DNA of 64,000 nt from assembly GCF_000176235.1 (NCBI RefSeq), contig NZ_ACZV01000001.1:62001-126000 (forward strand). Reading direction: 5' to 3'. A model generated the notes under the pieces. That model searched no databases. It saw only the letters and a list, made by a program, of their open reading frames with translations, and was not told the DNA's origin. Position numbers and translations under genes: made by a program. Positions 10,478 to 18,142 of this stretch are shown piece after piece. Source of the stretch: Vibrio orientalis CIP 102891 = ATCC 33934 (GTDB taxonomy: Bacteria; Pseudomonadota; Gammaproteobacteria; Enterobacterales; Vibrionaceae). Numbering within the stretch: the stretch's first letter is position 1; every line of letters begins with the position of its first letter.

Positions 10478-10513
10478 CCTTTTTAGTTTGGTTTGGGGGT
10501 GAGGGAACCCAAA
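10478..10513 (-). promoter_or_regulatory. preQ1-I riboswitch controlling yhhQ translation
   Basis: On the minus strand, stem P1 TTTGGG/CCCAAA encloses a 10-nt loop TTCCCTCACC. It is followed by the A-rich tail CCAAACTAAAAAGG. The loop CCU can pair with the tail AGG to make the H-type pseudoknot of class I preQ1 riboswitches, and the cytosines at the loop end (AC, then CCC) occupy the ligand-recognition position. The tail GG is also the ribosome-binding site of yhhQ, so ligand binding would hide it. The layout closely follows the Thermoanaerobacter aptamer, and regulation of COG1738 transporters fits. Confidence 0.8.
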
Positions 10514-10602
10514 TCGACTCTTTCCAAGCCAAGGAAAAAGCCTTACCAACAATGTTAAATGAATTTAGCCGCAATATTTTATGACAAATATCGCGGCGGG
10601 CG

Positions 10603-10630
10603 ATTATACATTAACCAATTTCACCTGCAA
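10603..10630 (-). promoter_or_regulatory. Probable sigma70 promoter of yhhQ
   Basis: Minus strand: -35 TTGCAG (10625-10630), 16-bp spacer, -10 TATAAT (10603-10608), giving a leader of about 125 nt that includes the riboswitch. Confidence 0.6.
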
Positions 10631-10642
10631 TAGGTGAAATTG
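10617..10642. terminator. Hairpin after the recQ-linked small gene
   Basis: AATTTCACCT, loop GCAAT, AGGTGAAATT is a perfect 10-bp stem 28 nt past the stop at 10670. There is no good T run, so it may be a weak terminator or an RNA-stabilising hairpin. The -35 of the yhhQ promoter lies inside it. Confidence 0.45.
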
Positions 10643-10669
10643 AAGCAATCGTTAGCGTCAATGTTCTCT

Positions 10670-10978
10670 TTAGAAACCACGCTGAAAAAGAGAAGCGAGG
10701 AAATCGAGCTCTTCTTTTGAATCATCAATAGCCAACGCTTCAAACCAAACGCTTTCACTATAATGTTCGGATTTAAGAAACAGTTGGTAGCCTTCAAAAT
10801 CAATTAGCCATGAGTGAATATCAGCATCCCATTGCTTTTCAATTACTGAAGCGGATAACAACTGAACCAACTTTTCTGCCAGTTGTGGAAAACTATCAAA
10901 ATCAAAACGAGGCGTTCGAATAATAATACGTCCCTCTTGTGCCTGATAATCAACAAGCCCAAATTCCGTTTGTTGCAT
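10670..10978 (-). CDS. Small conserved protein downstream of recQ (DUF3630-like)
   Basis: About 102 residues beginning MQQTEFGLVDYQ, acidic and soluble, with no signal peptide, membrane segment or cysteine. The fold looks like alternating strands and helices. I recognise it as the small protein of unknown function that accompanies recQ in Vibrio, but its function is not known to me. An upstream ATG at 10990 would overlap recQ by 8 nt. I prefer 10978 because GGGTGA lies 4 nt before it, but this is uncertain. Translation is probably coupled to recQ. Confidence 0.72.
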   Translation of the reverse strand: MQQTEFGLVDYQAQEGRIIIRTPRFDFDSFPQLAEKLVQLLSASVIEKQWDADIHSWLIDFEGYQLFLKSEHYSESVWFEALAIDDSKEELDFLASLFQRGF

Positions 10979-10982
10979 TGAA

Positions 10983-12821
10983 TCACCCATGATTAGTTAA
11001 ATGCTCCTGAATCAAATCTAAGAAAGGATCGGCGTACTTCTCTAGCTTACGTTGCCCCACGCCACTCACTGCTAACATTTCCCCATAAGAGGTTGGCAGG
11101 ATTTCAGCCATATCAATCAAGGTGGCATCACTGAACACCACGTATGGTGGTAAACCATCTTCATCGGCAATCGATTTACGCAGCTTGCGTAGTTTAGCAA
11201 ACAGCTTTTTATCGTAGTTTTTGCTCGATAGCTTGTCTGACTTGGCGGCACGTGCAGCGGTATCTAAACGCGGCACAGCAAGTTCTAAGCTCATCTCGCC
11301 ACGCAAAAGTGGACGCGCTTCCTCGGTCAGCTGCAATGTCGAGTTGCGGGTGATATTTTGAAACAACAAGCCTTTATGAATCAGTTGGCGAAACACACTC
11401 ACCCAATAGTCGTGACTGTTTTCTCGGCCGATACCATAGGTCGATAACTTATCGTGGCCGTTTTCACGCACACGGATATTTTGCATGCCACGCAACACCT
11501 CAACCACGTAACCCATACCAAAGCTTTGGTTAACTCGATAGACACAAGACAGAGCTTTTTGCGCTTGCTCAGTGGCATCAAAATGCTTAGGTGGATCTAG
11601 ACAAATATCGCAGTTACCACACGGCTTTTCTCGATATTCACCAAAGTAGTTCAGTAGCACCTGACGTCGACAGGTTTGTGCTTCAGCAAACGCGCTCATC
11701 GCATTGAGCTTATGTGCTTCGACTTGCTTCTGCGGGCCGTCGTCTTTCTCATCGAGCATACGTCGTAGCCAGCTAATATCCGCAGGGTCGTAAAGCATCA
11801 TTGCCTCTGCGGGTAAGCCATCTCGCCCTGCTCGACCCGTTTCCTGATAGTAAGACTCAATGTTGCGTGGAATATCAAAGTGAACCACAAAGCGCACATT
11901 AGGCTTGTTAATCCCCATGCCAAACGCGACTGTCGCAACAACAATCTGAATATCATCCCGTTGAAACGCTTCTTGAACGTAAGCACGCTCATCCGCTTCA
12001 AGTCCTGCATGATAACTGGCCGCGCGAAGACCGTTGTTACACAGCTTCTCGGTCACCATTTCGACTTTCTTACGACTACCGCAATAGATGATGCCGCAGC
12101 TACCGCGCTGGTTTTCAAGGAAACGCACTACCTGAGAAACCGGCTTATGCTTTTCAACCAAGGTATAGCGGATATTCGGCCGATCGAAACTACCGAGATA
12201 GGTATGCGGCTCATTAAGTTGCAGGCGCTGCATAATATCTTTGCGGGTTGCATCATCAGCGGTAGCAGTTAGCGCCATGACAGGCACATGAGGAAAGTAC
12301 TGCTTTAGCTGACCCAGTGACGCATATTCTGGTCTAAAATCATGCCCCCACTGCGAAATACAGTGCGCTTCATCAACGGCAATCATTGATAAAGGCAAAC
12401 TTTCCAAGCGCTCGATAAAGTCACGCATCAACACTCGTTCCGGTGACACATAGACTAGCTTAAGCGCCCCTGAATGCATGCGATTGTAGACAGAGATAAG
12501 CTCTTCACGTGACATGGTTGAGTTGATGCACTCAGCCGCAACCCCATTCGCTTTGAGCTGATCTACTTGGTCTTTCATTAAAGAGATAAGCGGAGAGATC
12601 ACCAAGGTTAAACCGCTACGCACCAAGGCGGGAATCTGATAGCAAAGCGATTTGCCACCACCCGTCGGCATGATGACTAAACTGTCTTGCCCAGCGACCG
12701 CTGACTCTATTACTTCTTGCTGACCATCACGGAAGATCTGGTAGCCAAAAACATTTTCGAGAATGCTTTGTGGCGTCGGCAATTCTTCCATAGGTTGTGG
12801 TGCTAAAAGTGTCGAGGTCAT
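10983..12821 (-). CDS. recQ: ATP-dependent DNA helicase RecQ
   Basis: 3'-5' superfamily 2 helicase acting in RecF-pathway recombination and at stalled forks. Its 612 residues compare with 609 in E. coli. Order of parts: Walker [16 protein letters not shown], the DEAH box ([19 protein letters not shown], including the RecQ aromatic-rich loop), the helicase C domain with [10 protein letters not shown], four zinc-binding cysteines (CRRQ...CGNCDIC), a winged helix, and a C-terminal HRDC domain ([23 protein letters not shown]). The small gene downstream overlaps or abuts it. Confidence 0.97.
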   Translation of the reverse strand: MTSTLLAPQPMEELPTPQSILENVFGYQIFRDGQQEVIESAVAGQDSLVIMPTGGGKSLCYQIPALVRSGLTLVISPLISLMKDQVDQLKANGVAAECINSTMSREELISVYNRMHSGALKLVYVSPERVLMRDFIERLESLPLSMIAVDEAHCISQWGHDFRPEYASLGQLKQYFPHVPVMALTATADDATRKDIMQRLQLNEPHTYLGSFDRPNIRYTLVEKHKPVSQVVRFLENQRGSCGIIYCGSRKKVEMVTEKLCNNGLRAASYHAGLEADERAYVQEAFQRDDIQIVVATVAFGMGINKPNVRFVVHFDIPRNIESYYQETGRAGRDGLPAEAMMLYDPADISWLRRMLDEKDDGPQKQVEAHKLNAMSAFAEAQTCRRQVLLNYFGEYREKPCGNCDICLDPPKHFDATEQAQKALSCVYRVNQSFGMGYVVEVLRGMQNIRVRENGHDKLSTYGIGRENSHDYWVSVFRQLIHKGLLFQNITRNSTLQLTEEARPLLRGEMSLELAVPRLDTAARAAKSDKLSSKNYDKKLFAKLRKLRKSIADEDGLPPYVVFSDATLIDMAEILPTSYGEMLAVSGVGQRKLEKYADPFLDLIQEHLTNHG

Positions 12822-12986
12822 GAATTATCTCAGTAGGATTGCAGGTCGAGTGCGTGACAAACGCAAGGGGCACATTGTAGAGGGGTTTAGAGGTGAATAA
12901 AACCGCAAATTGTTAGGTGATTCTACCTGTCGTTCGTATACTGCATGTTTCAATTTGTTAATTTATTTCAACCTGAGCGCACAACT

Positions 12987-13901
12987 ATGACTCCAGACGA
13001 ACAACAGCGAGCCAAGCAAGGTGTCTTCCTCGCGATTGGTGCCTATACCATGTGGGGCATTGCGCCAATCTACTTTAAAGCGCTCGGTGATGTCTCCCCG
13101 CTAGAAATTCTAAGTCACCGCGTCGTCTGGTCGTTCTTCCTACTGGCCGCTCTACTTCACTTCGGTCGTCGCTGGCGCAATGTACGAGACGTGATCAAGT
13201 CAAAACAGAAGCTGATGTACCTAGTTACGACTGCGGTATTGGTTGGGGCAAACTGGTTGATCTTCATTTGGGCGGTCAATTCTGATCACATGCTCGATGC
13301 CAGCTTGGGCTACTACATCAACCCTCTGATAAATGTACTACTCGGGATGCTCTTTTTGGGCGAACGGCTACGTAAACTGCAGTGGTTTGCTGTCGCTCTT
13401 GCCACTTGTGGCGTGCTGGTGCAGTTATTTGTGTTTGGTTCTATTCCGACTGTCGCTATCGCTTTAGCCTTTAGTTTTGGCTTTTATGGCCTTCTGCGTA
13501 AAAAAGTCAGCCTTGAAGCGCAAACAGGCTTATTCGTTGAGACCTTAGTACTGCTGCCTGCGGCTGCAATTTACTTAATGTGGATTGCCGATACTCCGAC
13601 GTCAAATTTCACGGAGAATCCGCTGAATCTAAACTTGCTACTGATTTCCGCGGGTATCATCACTACCTTACCGCTACTTTGCTTTACCGGCGCAGCGACG
13701 CGACTCAAGCTATCTACACTGGGCTTCTTCCAATATATTGGCCCAAGTTTAATGTTCCTGCTTGCTGTACTGATTTACGGCGAAGCCTTCACCATGGATA
13801 AGACGATCACCTTTGCCTTTATTTGGGGAGCGTTGGTGGTATTTAGCTTTGATGGGCTGCGAGCCAATAAAAAGTCAAAGAAGGCGTCTCAAACACACTG
13901 A
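12987..13901 (+). CDS. rarD: EamA family transporter RarD
   Basis: 304-residue inner-membrane protein with about ten hydrophobic segments, beginning MTPDEQQRAKQGVFLAIGAYTMWG. E. coli RarD has 296 residues and the same N-terminal GxxxWG-type segment. It belongs to the drug/metabolite (DMT) superfamily; the substrate is not established. I chose this start over 14 upstream in-frame codons because it matches the family. It is divergent from recQ and followed by its own terminator. Confidence 0.88.
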   Translation: MTPDEQQRAKQGVFLAIGAYTMWGIAPIYFKALGDVSPLEILSHRVVWSFFLLAALLHFGRRWRNVRDVIKSKQKLMYLVTTAVLVGANWLIFIWAVNSDHMLDASLGYYINPLINVLLGMLFLGERLRKLQWFAVALATCGVLVQLFVFGSIPTVAIALAFSFGFYGLLRKKVSLEAQTGLFVETLVLLPAAAIYLMWIADTPTSNFTENPLNLNLLLISAGIITTLPLLCFTGAATRLKLSTLGFFQYIGPSLMFLLAVLIYGEAFTMDKTITFAFIWGALVVFSFDGLRANKKSKKASQTH

Positions 13902-13936
13902 TCGTTTTTTACAAGACATTCAAGATAACTAACGCT

Positions 13937-13968
13937 AAGCTTGGTGAAATATTCACCAAGCTTTTTTT
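13937..13968 (+). terminator. Intrinsic terminator after rarD
   Basis: AAGCTTGGTGAA/TTCACCAAGCTT, nearly perfect stem, followed by TTTTTTGTTTTT. The T run ends just before the next start codon at 13975. Confidence 0.9.
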
Positions 13969-13974
13969 GTTTTT

Positions 13975-14769
13975 ATGGATAAGGTTCAATACCAAACAGT
14001 GCCCAATCAAGAGATAGGTTTGATCGACGCAAACTACCAGACGTTTGCCTTTCAACGTCACTATCATCTTGATTTTCACATTGGCCTTATCACCCAAGGG
14101 GAACAAAAATTCCATTATCAGGGTGAATCTCATCATGCCGGTCAAGGGCAAATAGTGTTGATGCCACCGGATGAAATGCACGATGGCCAATCCAAACTCG
14201 ACTCTGGCTACAAGGTAAAAGTGTTTTCTCTTGATCCTCAATGGCTAAGCGATCTTTCCGATCTAAAACGATCTTCTGACATCATAGGTTTTAACCAACT
14301 TGTGATTGATGACTCTTATGTTTTCAATACCTTATCTCAACTACACCACAACCTAACCAACACTCACCAAAGTCAGCTTGCTCAAGACTGCCTACCTTAT
14401 GAAGGGTTTAGCCAGCTATTCGAGCGCTACGGTGCAAAAGAGCAAAGAAGTATCGTGCCGCTTGGTAATCAGTCCGTTGCGACACTAAAAGAGTATTTGA
14501 TGGCGAACCTCGATCAACCAGTCAAACTCGAACAACTCTCGGCATTGTGTCAGCTGAGTCCAACTCAGTTTCAGCGCCACTTCAAAGCCAAAATCGGCTT
14601 AACTCCCTACGCATGGCTAAGTCGGTTGCGTATGGAGCAAGGGATGAAATTATTGAAAGCGGGTGTGAAAGGTACTGAGGTCGCCCATCAAGTCGGCTTT
14701 TACGACCAAGCGCACTTCAGTAAAGCGTTTAAAGCCGTGTATGGCGTCAGCCCATCTCAAATCAACTAG
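13975..14769 (+). CDS. AraC family transcriptional regulator
   Basis: 264 residues: an N-terminal cupin-like sensing domain (HYHLDFHIGLITQGEQKFHYQG... MPPDEMHDGQ) and a C-terminal double helix-turn-helix at about 165-262 (LEQLSALCQLSPTQFQRHFKAKIGLTPYAWLSRLRMEQG ... GFYDQAHFSKAFKAVYGVSP). It precedes, in the same direction and 70 nt upstream, a LysE-type amino-acid exporter. AraC-LysE pairs of this kind are common, so it may control that exporter, but the ligand is unknown. Confidence 0.88.
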   Translation: MDKVQYQTVPNQEIGLIDANYQTFAFQRHYHLDFHIGLITQGEQKFHYQGESHHAGQGQIVLMPPDEMHDGQSKLDSGYKVKVFSLDPQWLSDLSDLKRSSDIIGFNQLVIDDSYVFNTLSQLHHNLTNTHQSQLAQDCLPYEGFSQLFERYGAKEQRSIVPLGNQSVATLKEYLMANLDQPVKLEQLSALCQLSPTQFQRHFKAKIGLTPYAWLSRLRMEQGMKLLKAGVKGTEVAHQVGFYDQAHFSKAFKAVYGVSPSQIN

Positions 14770-14841
14770 TGTCGATTATTTACAATCTTTTGCTTAGCGC
14801 TGCTGGCACAATTGCGTGATACATCATTAATCACTATTGCT

Positions 14842-15510
14842 ATGAACGAATTAACCATCCTAACCACTCTTGCCGTTGTCCACTTTGTTGCATTGATGAG
14901 CCCAGGGCCTGATTTTGCTCTGGTGGTGCAAAATGCCACTCGTTACGGACGCCAAACTGGCCTTTATATTGCGCTAGGTTTGTCTTGCGGCATCTTGCTT
15001 CATTCATTATTAAGCCTTACTGGTGTCAGCTACTTAGTCCACCAGCAGCCGACCTTATTTGCCTTGTTGCAGTTGGCCGGCGGAAGCTACCTGTTCTATT
15101 TAGGTTACGGTGCCTTAAAAAGCACCTGGGCCAAAGTAAAACACTCAGCAGAGAGCGAGCAAGCAAGCGAGCAAACCAGTTTGCTATTGAGCAATAAACG
15201 CCAAGCCTTTTCCCGTGGCTTTGCCACCAATATCCTCAACCCGAAAGCCCTCGTGTTTTTTGTCAGCTTAATGTCGAGTTTAGTCCCAGCAGGCATGTCC
15301 TTAGCTGGTAAAGGAGGAGCGTTAATCATCTTGTGGGGCATTTCTCTGGCTTGGTTTTCATTCTTAGCATGGGCATTGTCTACTTCACGTATGCAGAAAA
15401 AAATAACTTCTTTAGCCATATATGTTGACGGCCTGTGTGGGGTACTGTTCAGCGTTATTGGAGCGGGCATTTTGTGGCAATCAACCACTGCTCTGGCGGC
15501 TCAGTTCTGA
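14842..15510 (+). CDS. LysE/RhtB family amino-acid exporter
   Basis: 222-residue inner-membrane protein with about six hydrophobic segments and the family signature MSPGPDFALVVQNATRYGRQTGLYIALGLS near the N-terminus and ATNILNPKALVFF in the middle. Members export amino acids such as homoserine, threonine or lysine; the substrate here cannot be told. I start at the ATG of MNELTILTTLAVVHF; an upstream TTG in frame is unlikely. It follows an AraC regulator. Confidence 0.88.
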   Translation: MNELTILTTLAVVHFVALMSPGPDFALVVQNATRYGRQTGLYIALGLSCGILLHSLLSLTGVSYLVHQQPTLFALLQLAGGSYLFYLGYGALKSTWAKVKHSAESEQASEQTSLLLSNKRQAFSRGFATNILNPKALVFFVSLMSSLVPAGMSLAGKGGALIILWGISLAWFSFLAWALSTSRMQKKITSLAIYVDGLCGVLFSVIGAGILWQSTTALAAQF

Positions 15511-15620
15511 GTCGTAAAAATTATTAAGTTTGATTCAAGGTTAAATTTTGAACAAAAACTTTTAGACCTACGCCCTTTCCACTGCCACTCTACTCTTCGC
15601 ATAACAACAAGGAGAATAAG

Positions 15621-17369
15621 ATGCAGTGGAAAATGAAATGCCTCACCGCCTATTTATTGCTGACGTCAGCCAGTACCTTCGCTAATCAAGCCGCCGACTC
15701 CGTCGCTCCAGAGCGCAGCAGTGGTTTAGAACAAAAACAGCTGGTGACCGCCAAAGATTGGATGGTTACCGCAGCCAACCCACTTGCCACTCAAGCAGGA
15801 GCCGACATTCTTGCCCAAGGTGGCAATGCCATTGATGCCATGGTTACCACTCAATTGATGCTCGGCTTGGTTGAGCCACAATCTTCCGGTATCGGTGGCG
15901 GTGCATTCCTTGTTTACTGGGATGCAAAAAGCCAACAGTTGACCACTTATGATGGCCGAGAAACTGCGCCACTCGATGCGACACCACGGTTGTTTCAAGA
16001 TGAAAATGGCGAGCCACTCAAGTTCTATGATGCCGTTGTCGGCGGGCGATCTGTCGGCACACCGGGTACGGTTAAGTTGATGTGGGATACCCATCAAAAA
16101 TATGGTCAACTTGAATGGCAGAAGTTGATTGAACCTGTCATTGAGGTTGCAACTAAAGGATTTAAGGTCAGCCCACGCCTTGCTACCTTAATTGAAAACG
16201 ATGCCGAGCGCTTAAGTCGCTTTGCCACAACCAAAGCTTACTTCTTCAATCCAGATGGCTCACCAAAACCAGCCGGAACGCTACTTAAGAACCCTGAATA
16301 CGCTGAAACCTTAACTGCCATTGCTAAACAAGGGGCAAAAGCCTTCTACCAAGGCCCTATTGCTGACAGCATTATTGAAACGGTACAAAACGCATCAGGT
16401 AACCCTGGGGTATTAGCGCAAAAAGATTTCGACGCATATTCAATCAAACAGCGCCAACCTGTCTGCTCAGCCTATCAAAGTTATGACATCTGCGGCATGG
16501 GGCCACCGAGCTCAGGTGCGCTGACCGTCGGTCAAATACTGGCAATAACCGAGCAATTTGATTTAAAAGTCTGGGGAGCCAATGACGCCAGATCTTGGCA
16601 AGTGATTGCAGACGCATCACGACTGGCGTTTGCCGATCGCGGTATGTATATGGCAGATGAGGACTTTGTGCCGATGCCGACTCAAGGCTTACTTGATAAA
16701 GAGTACCTCAAACAGCGCGCACAACTGATCAAGCCGGGTAAAGCTTTAGCGACGGTGAGTGCGGGCTCTCCTCCATGGAGCTACGCACAGCGTCAAAGCA
16801 GCGATGAATCAATTGAACTGCCTTCCACAAGCCATTTTAATGTCGTGGATAAGCAAGGAAATATCGTCTCTATCACCACCACGATTGAAAATGCGTTTGG
16901 CTCTCGTCTAATGACCAATGGCTTCCTCCTCAATAATGAGCTCACCGACTTCTCGTTCAGAACTCACCAAGAAGGCAAACCGATCGCTAACCGCTTGGAA
17001 CCAGGTAAACGCCCGCGTTCATCAATGGCGCCAACCATTATCATGCAAGATGATAAACCATATATGGCCATTGGCTCTCCCGGTGGTAGCCGCATCATAG
17101 GTTATGTCGCTCAAGCCATCATTGCCCATACCCAATGGGGAATGGATATCCAGCAAGCGGTCAATCAACCACACCTACTTAACCGCTTTGGCACATTAGA
17201 TATCGAGCAAGGAACACAAGCCGAAACACTTAAGCCTGAGCTAGAAAAAATGGGCTTTAAGGTCAACGTACGTGACTTGAACTCGGGTCTGCACGCTATC
17301 TTAGTCCAAGACGGTCAACTACAAGGCGCTGCTGACCCAAGACGAGAAGGAGCCGCGATAGGAAAATAA
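15621..17369 (+). CDS. ggt: Gamma-glutamyltransferase precursor
   Basis: Periplasmic N-terminal nucleophile hydrolase that cleaves glutathione and transfers gamma-glutamyl groups. 582 residues: signal peptide to about residue 21 (LLLTSASTFA), large subunit, then self-cleavage before Thr403 in PSTSHFNVVD, which becomes the small-subunit nucleophile. Also visible are the substrate-binding GRETAP (112-117), LNNELTDFSF, and the oxyanion GSPGGSRI near 490. AAGGAG lies 6 nt before ATG. It is probably monocistronic. Confidence 0.95.
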   Translation: MQWKMKCLTAYLLLTSASTFANQAADSVAPERSSGLEQKQLVTAKDWMVTAANPLATQAGADILAQGGNAIDAMVTTQLMLGLVEPQSSGIGGGAFLVYWDAKSQQLTTYDGRETAPLDATPRLFQDENGEPLKFYDAVVGGRSVGTPGTVKLMWDTHQKYGQLEWQKLIEPVIEVATKGFKVSPRLATLIENDAERLSRFATTKAYFFNPDGSPKPAGTLLKNPEYAETLTAIAKQGAKAFYQGPIADSIIETVQNASGNPGVLAQKDFDAYSIKQRQPVCSAYQSYDICGMGPPSSGALTVGQILAITEQFDLKVWGANDARSWQVIADASRLAFADRGMYMADEDFVPMPTQGLLDKEYLKQRAQLIKPGKALATVSAGSPPWSYAQRQSSDESIELPSTSHFNVVDKQGNIVSITTTIENAFGSRLMTNGFLLNNELTDFSFRTHQEGKPIANRLEPGKRPRSSMAPTIIMQDDKPYMAIGSPGGSRIIGYVAQAIIAHTQWGMDIQQAVNQPHLLNRFGTLDIEQGTQAETLKPELEKMGFKVNVRDLNSGLHAILVQDGQLQGAADPRREGAAIGK

Positions 17370-17379
17370 CGCCGATCGC

Positions 17380-17417
17380 CTCACTTGCTTGTGCGAGATC
17401 TCTCACAAGCAAGTGAG
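17380..17417 (+). terminator. Long hairpin after ggt
   Basis: CTCACTTGCTTGTG and CACAAGCAAGTGAG form a 14-bp perfect stem 10 nt after the ggt stop. The T-rich run (CTTTTTC) starts 10 nt later, so termination is plausible but not typical. Confidence 0.5.
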
Positions 17418-17531
17418 TAAATATAGCTTTTTCGCTGAGAGAAATGTAAACAATAAATCATAAATTACTGAAAAATAAGAATACGTACATTTTTGGAGCG
17501 AATTTTTATGTAGAAATACGTTTGCGTCATA

Positions 17532-17559
17532 TTGCTGAAAATCGTCAAAAGCGTAATAT
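17532..17559 (+). promoter_or_regulatory. Probable promoter of the CsrB-family RNA
   Basis: -35 TTGCTG (17532-17537), 16-bp spacer, -10 TAATAT (17554-17559), placing the start near 17567. A VarA/GacA-type upstream element would be expected further up. I could not find a convincing TGTAAG-N6-CTTACA match. Confidence 0.55.
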
Positions 17560-17566
17560 TAATCCT

Positions 17567-17987
17567 GTCGGAAGGATACTGACACGGAACAGGAAATTAC
17601 CACGGATTAGGTAATCTTCAGGAAGAAGATACGGTTATTCAGGATGAATAGTCGGCATGGAAAGCGAATAGGACATTGAACGGACGCAATAGTAACTAGG
17701 ATGGTTGCTACTAAGGATGGGAAATGGACACCTCTGGACGAGGAAAGGACTTATCATCAGGATGATGAAAAGGACACCGCTCAAGGAACAAGCGACGTGA
17801 GCTAACGAGGATTGTTAGCAGACCAGGATAGGGTCACCAACGGACACCGCTAGGATGGCGAGTAAAGGATTGAGCTGAAGGACATCAGCATACTATCAAG
17901 GATTAGATGCATGGAGCACCTATAGTAGCCGGATTGCTGCGAGTAAGACTATAACCCCGATGGGCTCGCGCCCTCGGGGTTTTTCTT
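17567..17987 (+). ncRNA. CsrB-family CsrA-sequestering regulatory RNA (first copy)
   Basis: About 420 nt without a reading frame but with about 29 GGA motifs, many as AGGA or ACGGA and several in loops of short stems (for example TCATCAGGATGATGA). It ends in a strong intrinsic terminator, ACCCCGA-T-GGGC/GCCC-TCGGGGT followed by TTTTCTTT, at 17952-17985. Repeated GGA in hairpin loops is the hallmark of CsrB/CsrC RNAs, which titrate the translational regulator CsrA under BarA/UvrY (VarS/VarA) control. Vibrio species carry several such RNAs; which named copy (CsrB, C or D) this is cannot be decided here. Confidence 0.88.
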
Positions 17988-18142
17988 TATCTTTTTATCT
18001 GCATAATTGAACTCGCTGCTACGTTAACTTCGCTTGTTCACCCCATCACATAGGTTCCCTATGCTCAGGGGCTTCACTCACTTGTTGCCTTGCAGCAAGC
18101 CCAATTCTTTTGATAAAAACACCCCCAATAGAGACTGAAAAT
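17988..18142. repeat. Intergenic palindromic element of Vibrio type
   Basis: CACCCCATCACATAGG TTC CCTATG CTCAGGGG contains an inner perfect stem CATAGG/CCTATG and an outer CCCC/GGGG. The flanking words (TTGTTCACCCC, CACTTGTTGCCTTGC) look like an intergenic repeat I associate with Vibrio genomes. Only one copy is in the window, so this rests on memory. Confidence 0.3.

Noticed and set aside
13909..14241. 110-codon minus-strand frame
   Set aside because: Antisense to the AraC regulator start and crosses the rarD terminator.
17567..17987. Regularly spaced GGA words as a tandem DNA repeat
   Set aside because: Spacing is irregular and the words lie in stem-loops of a terminator-ended RNA, which is explained by the CsrB family.
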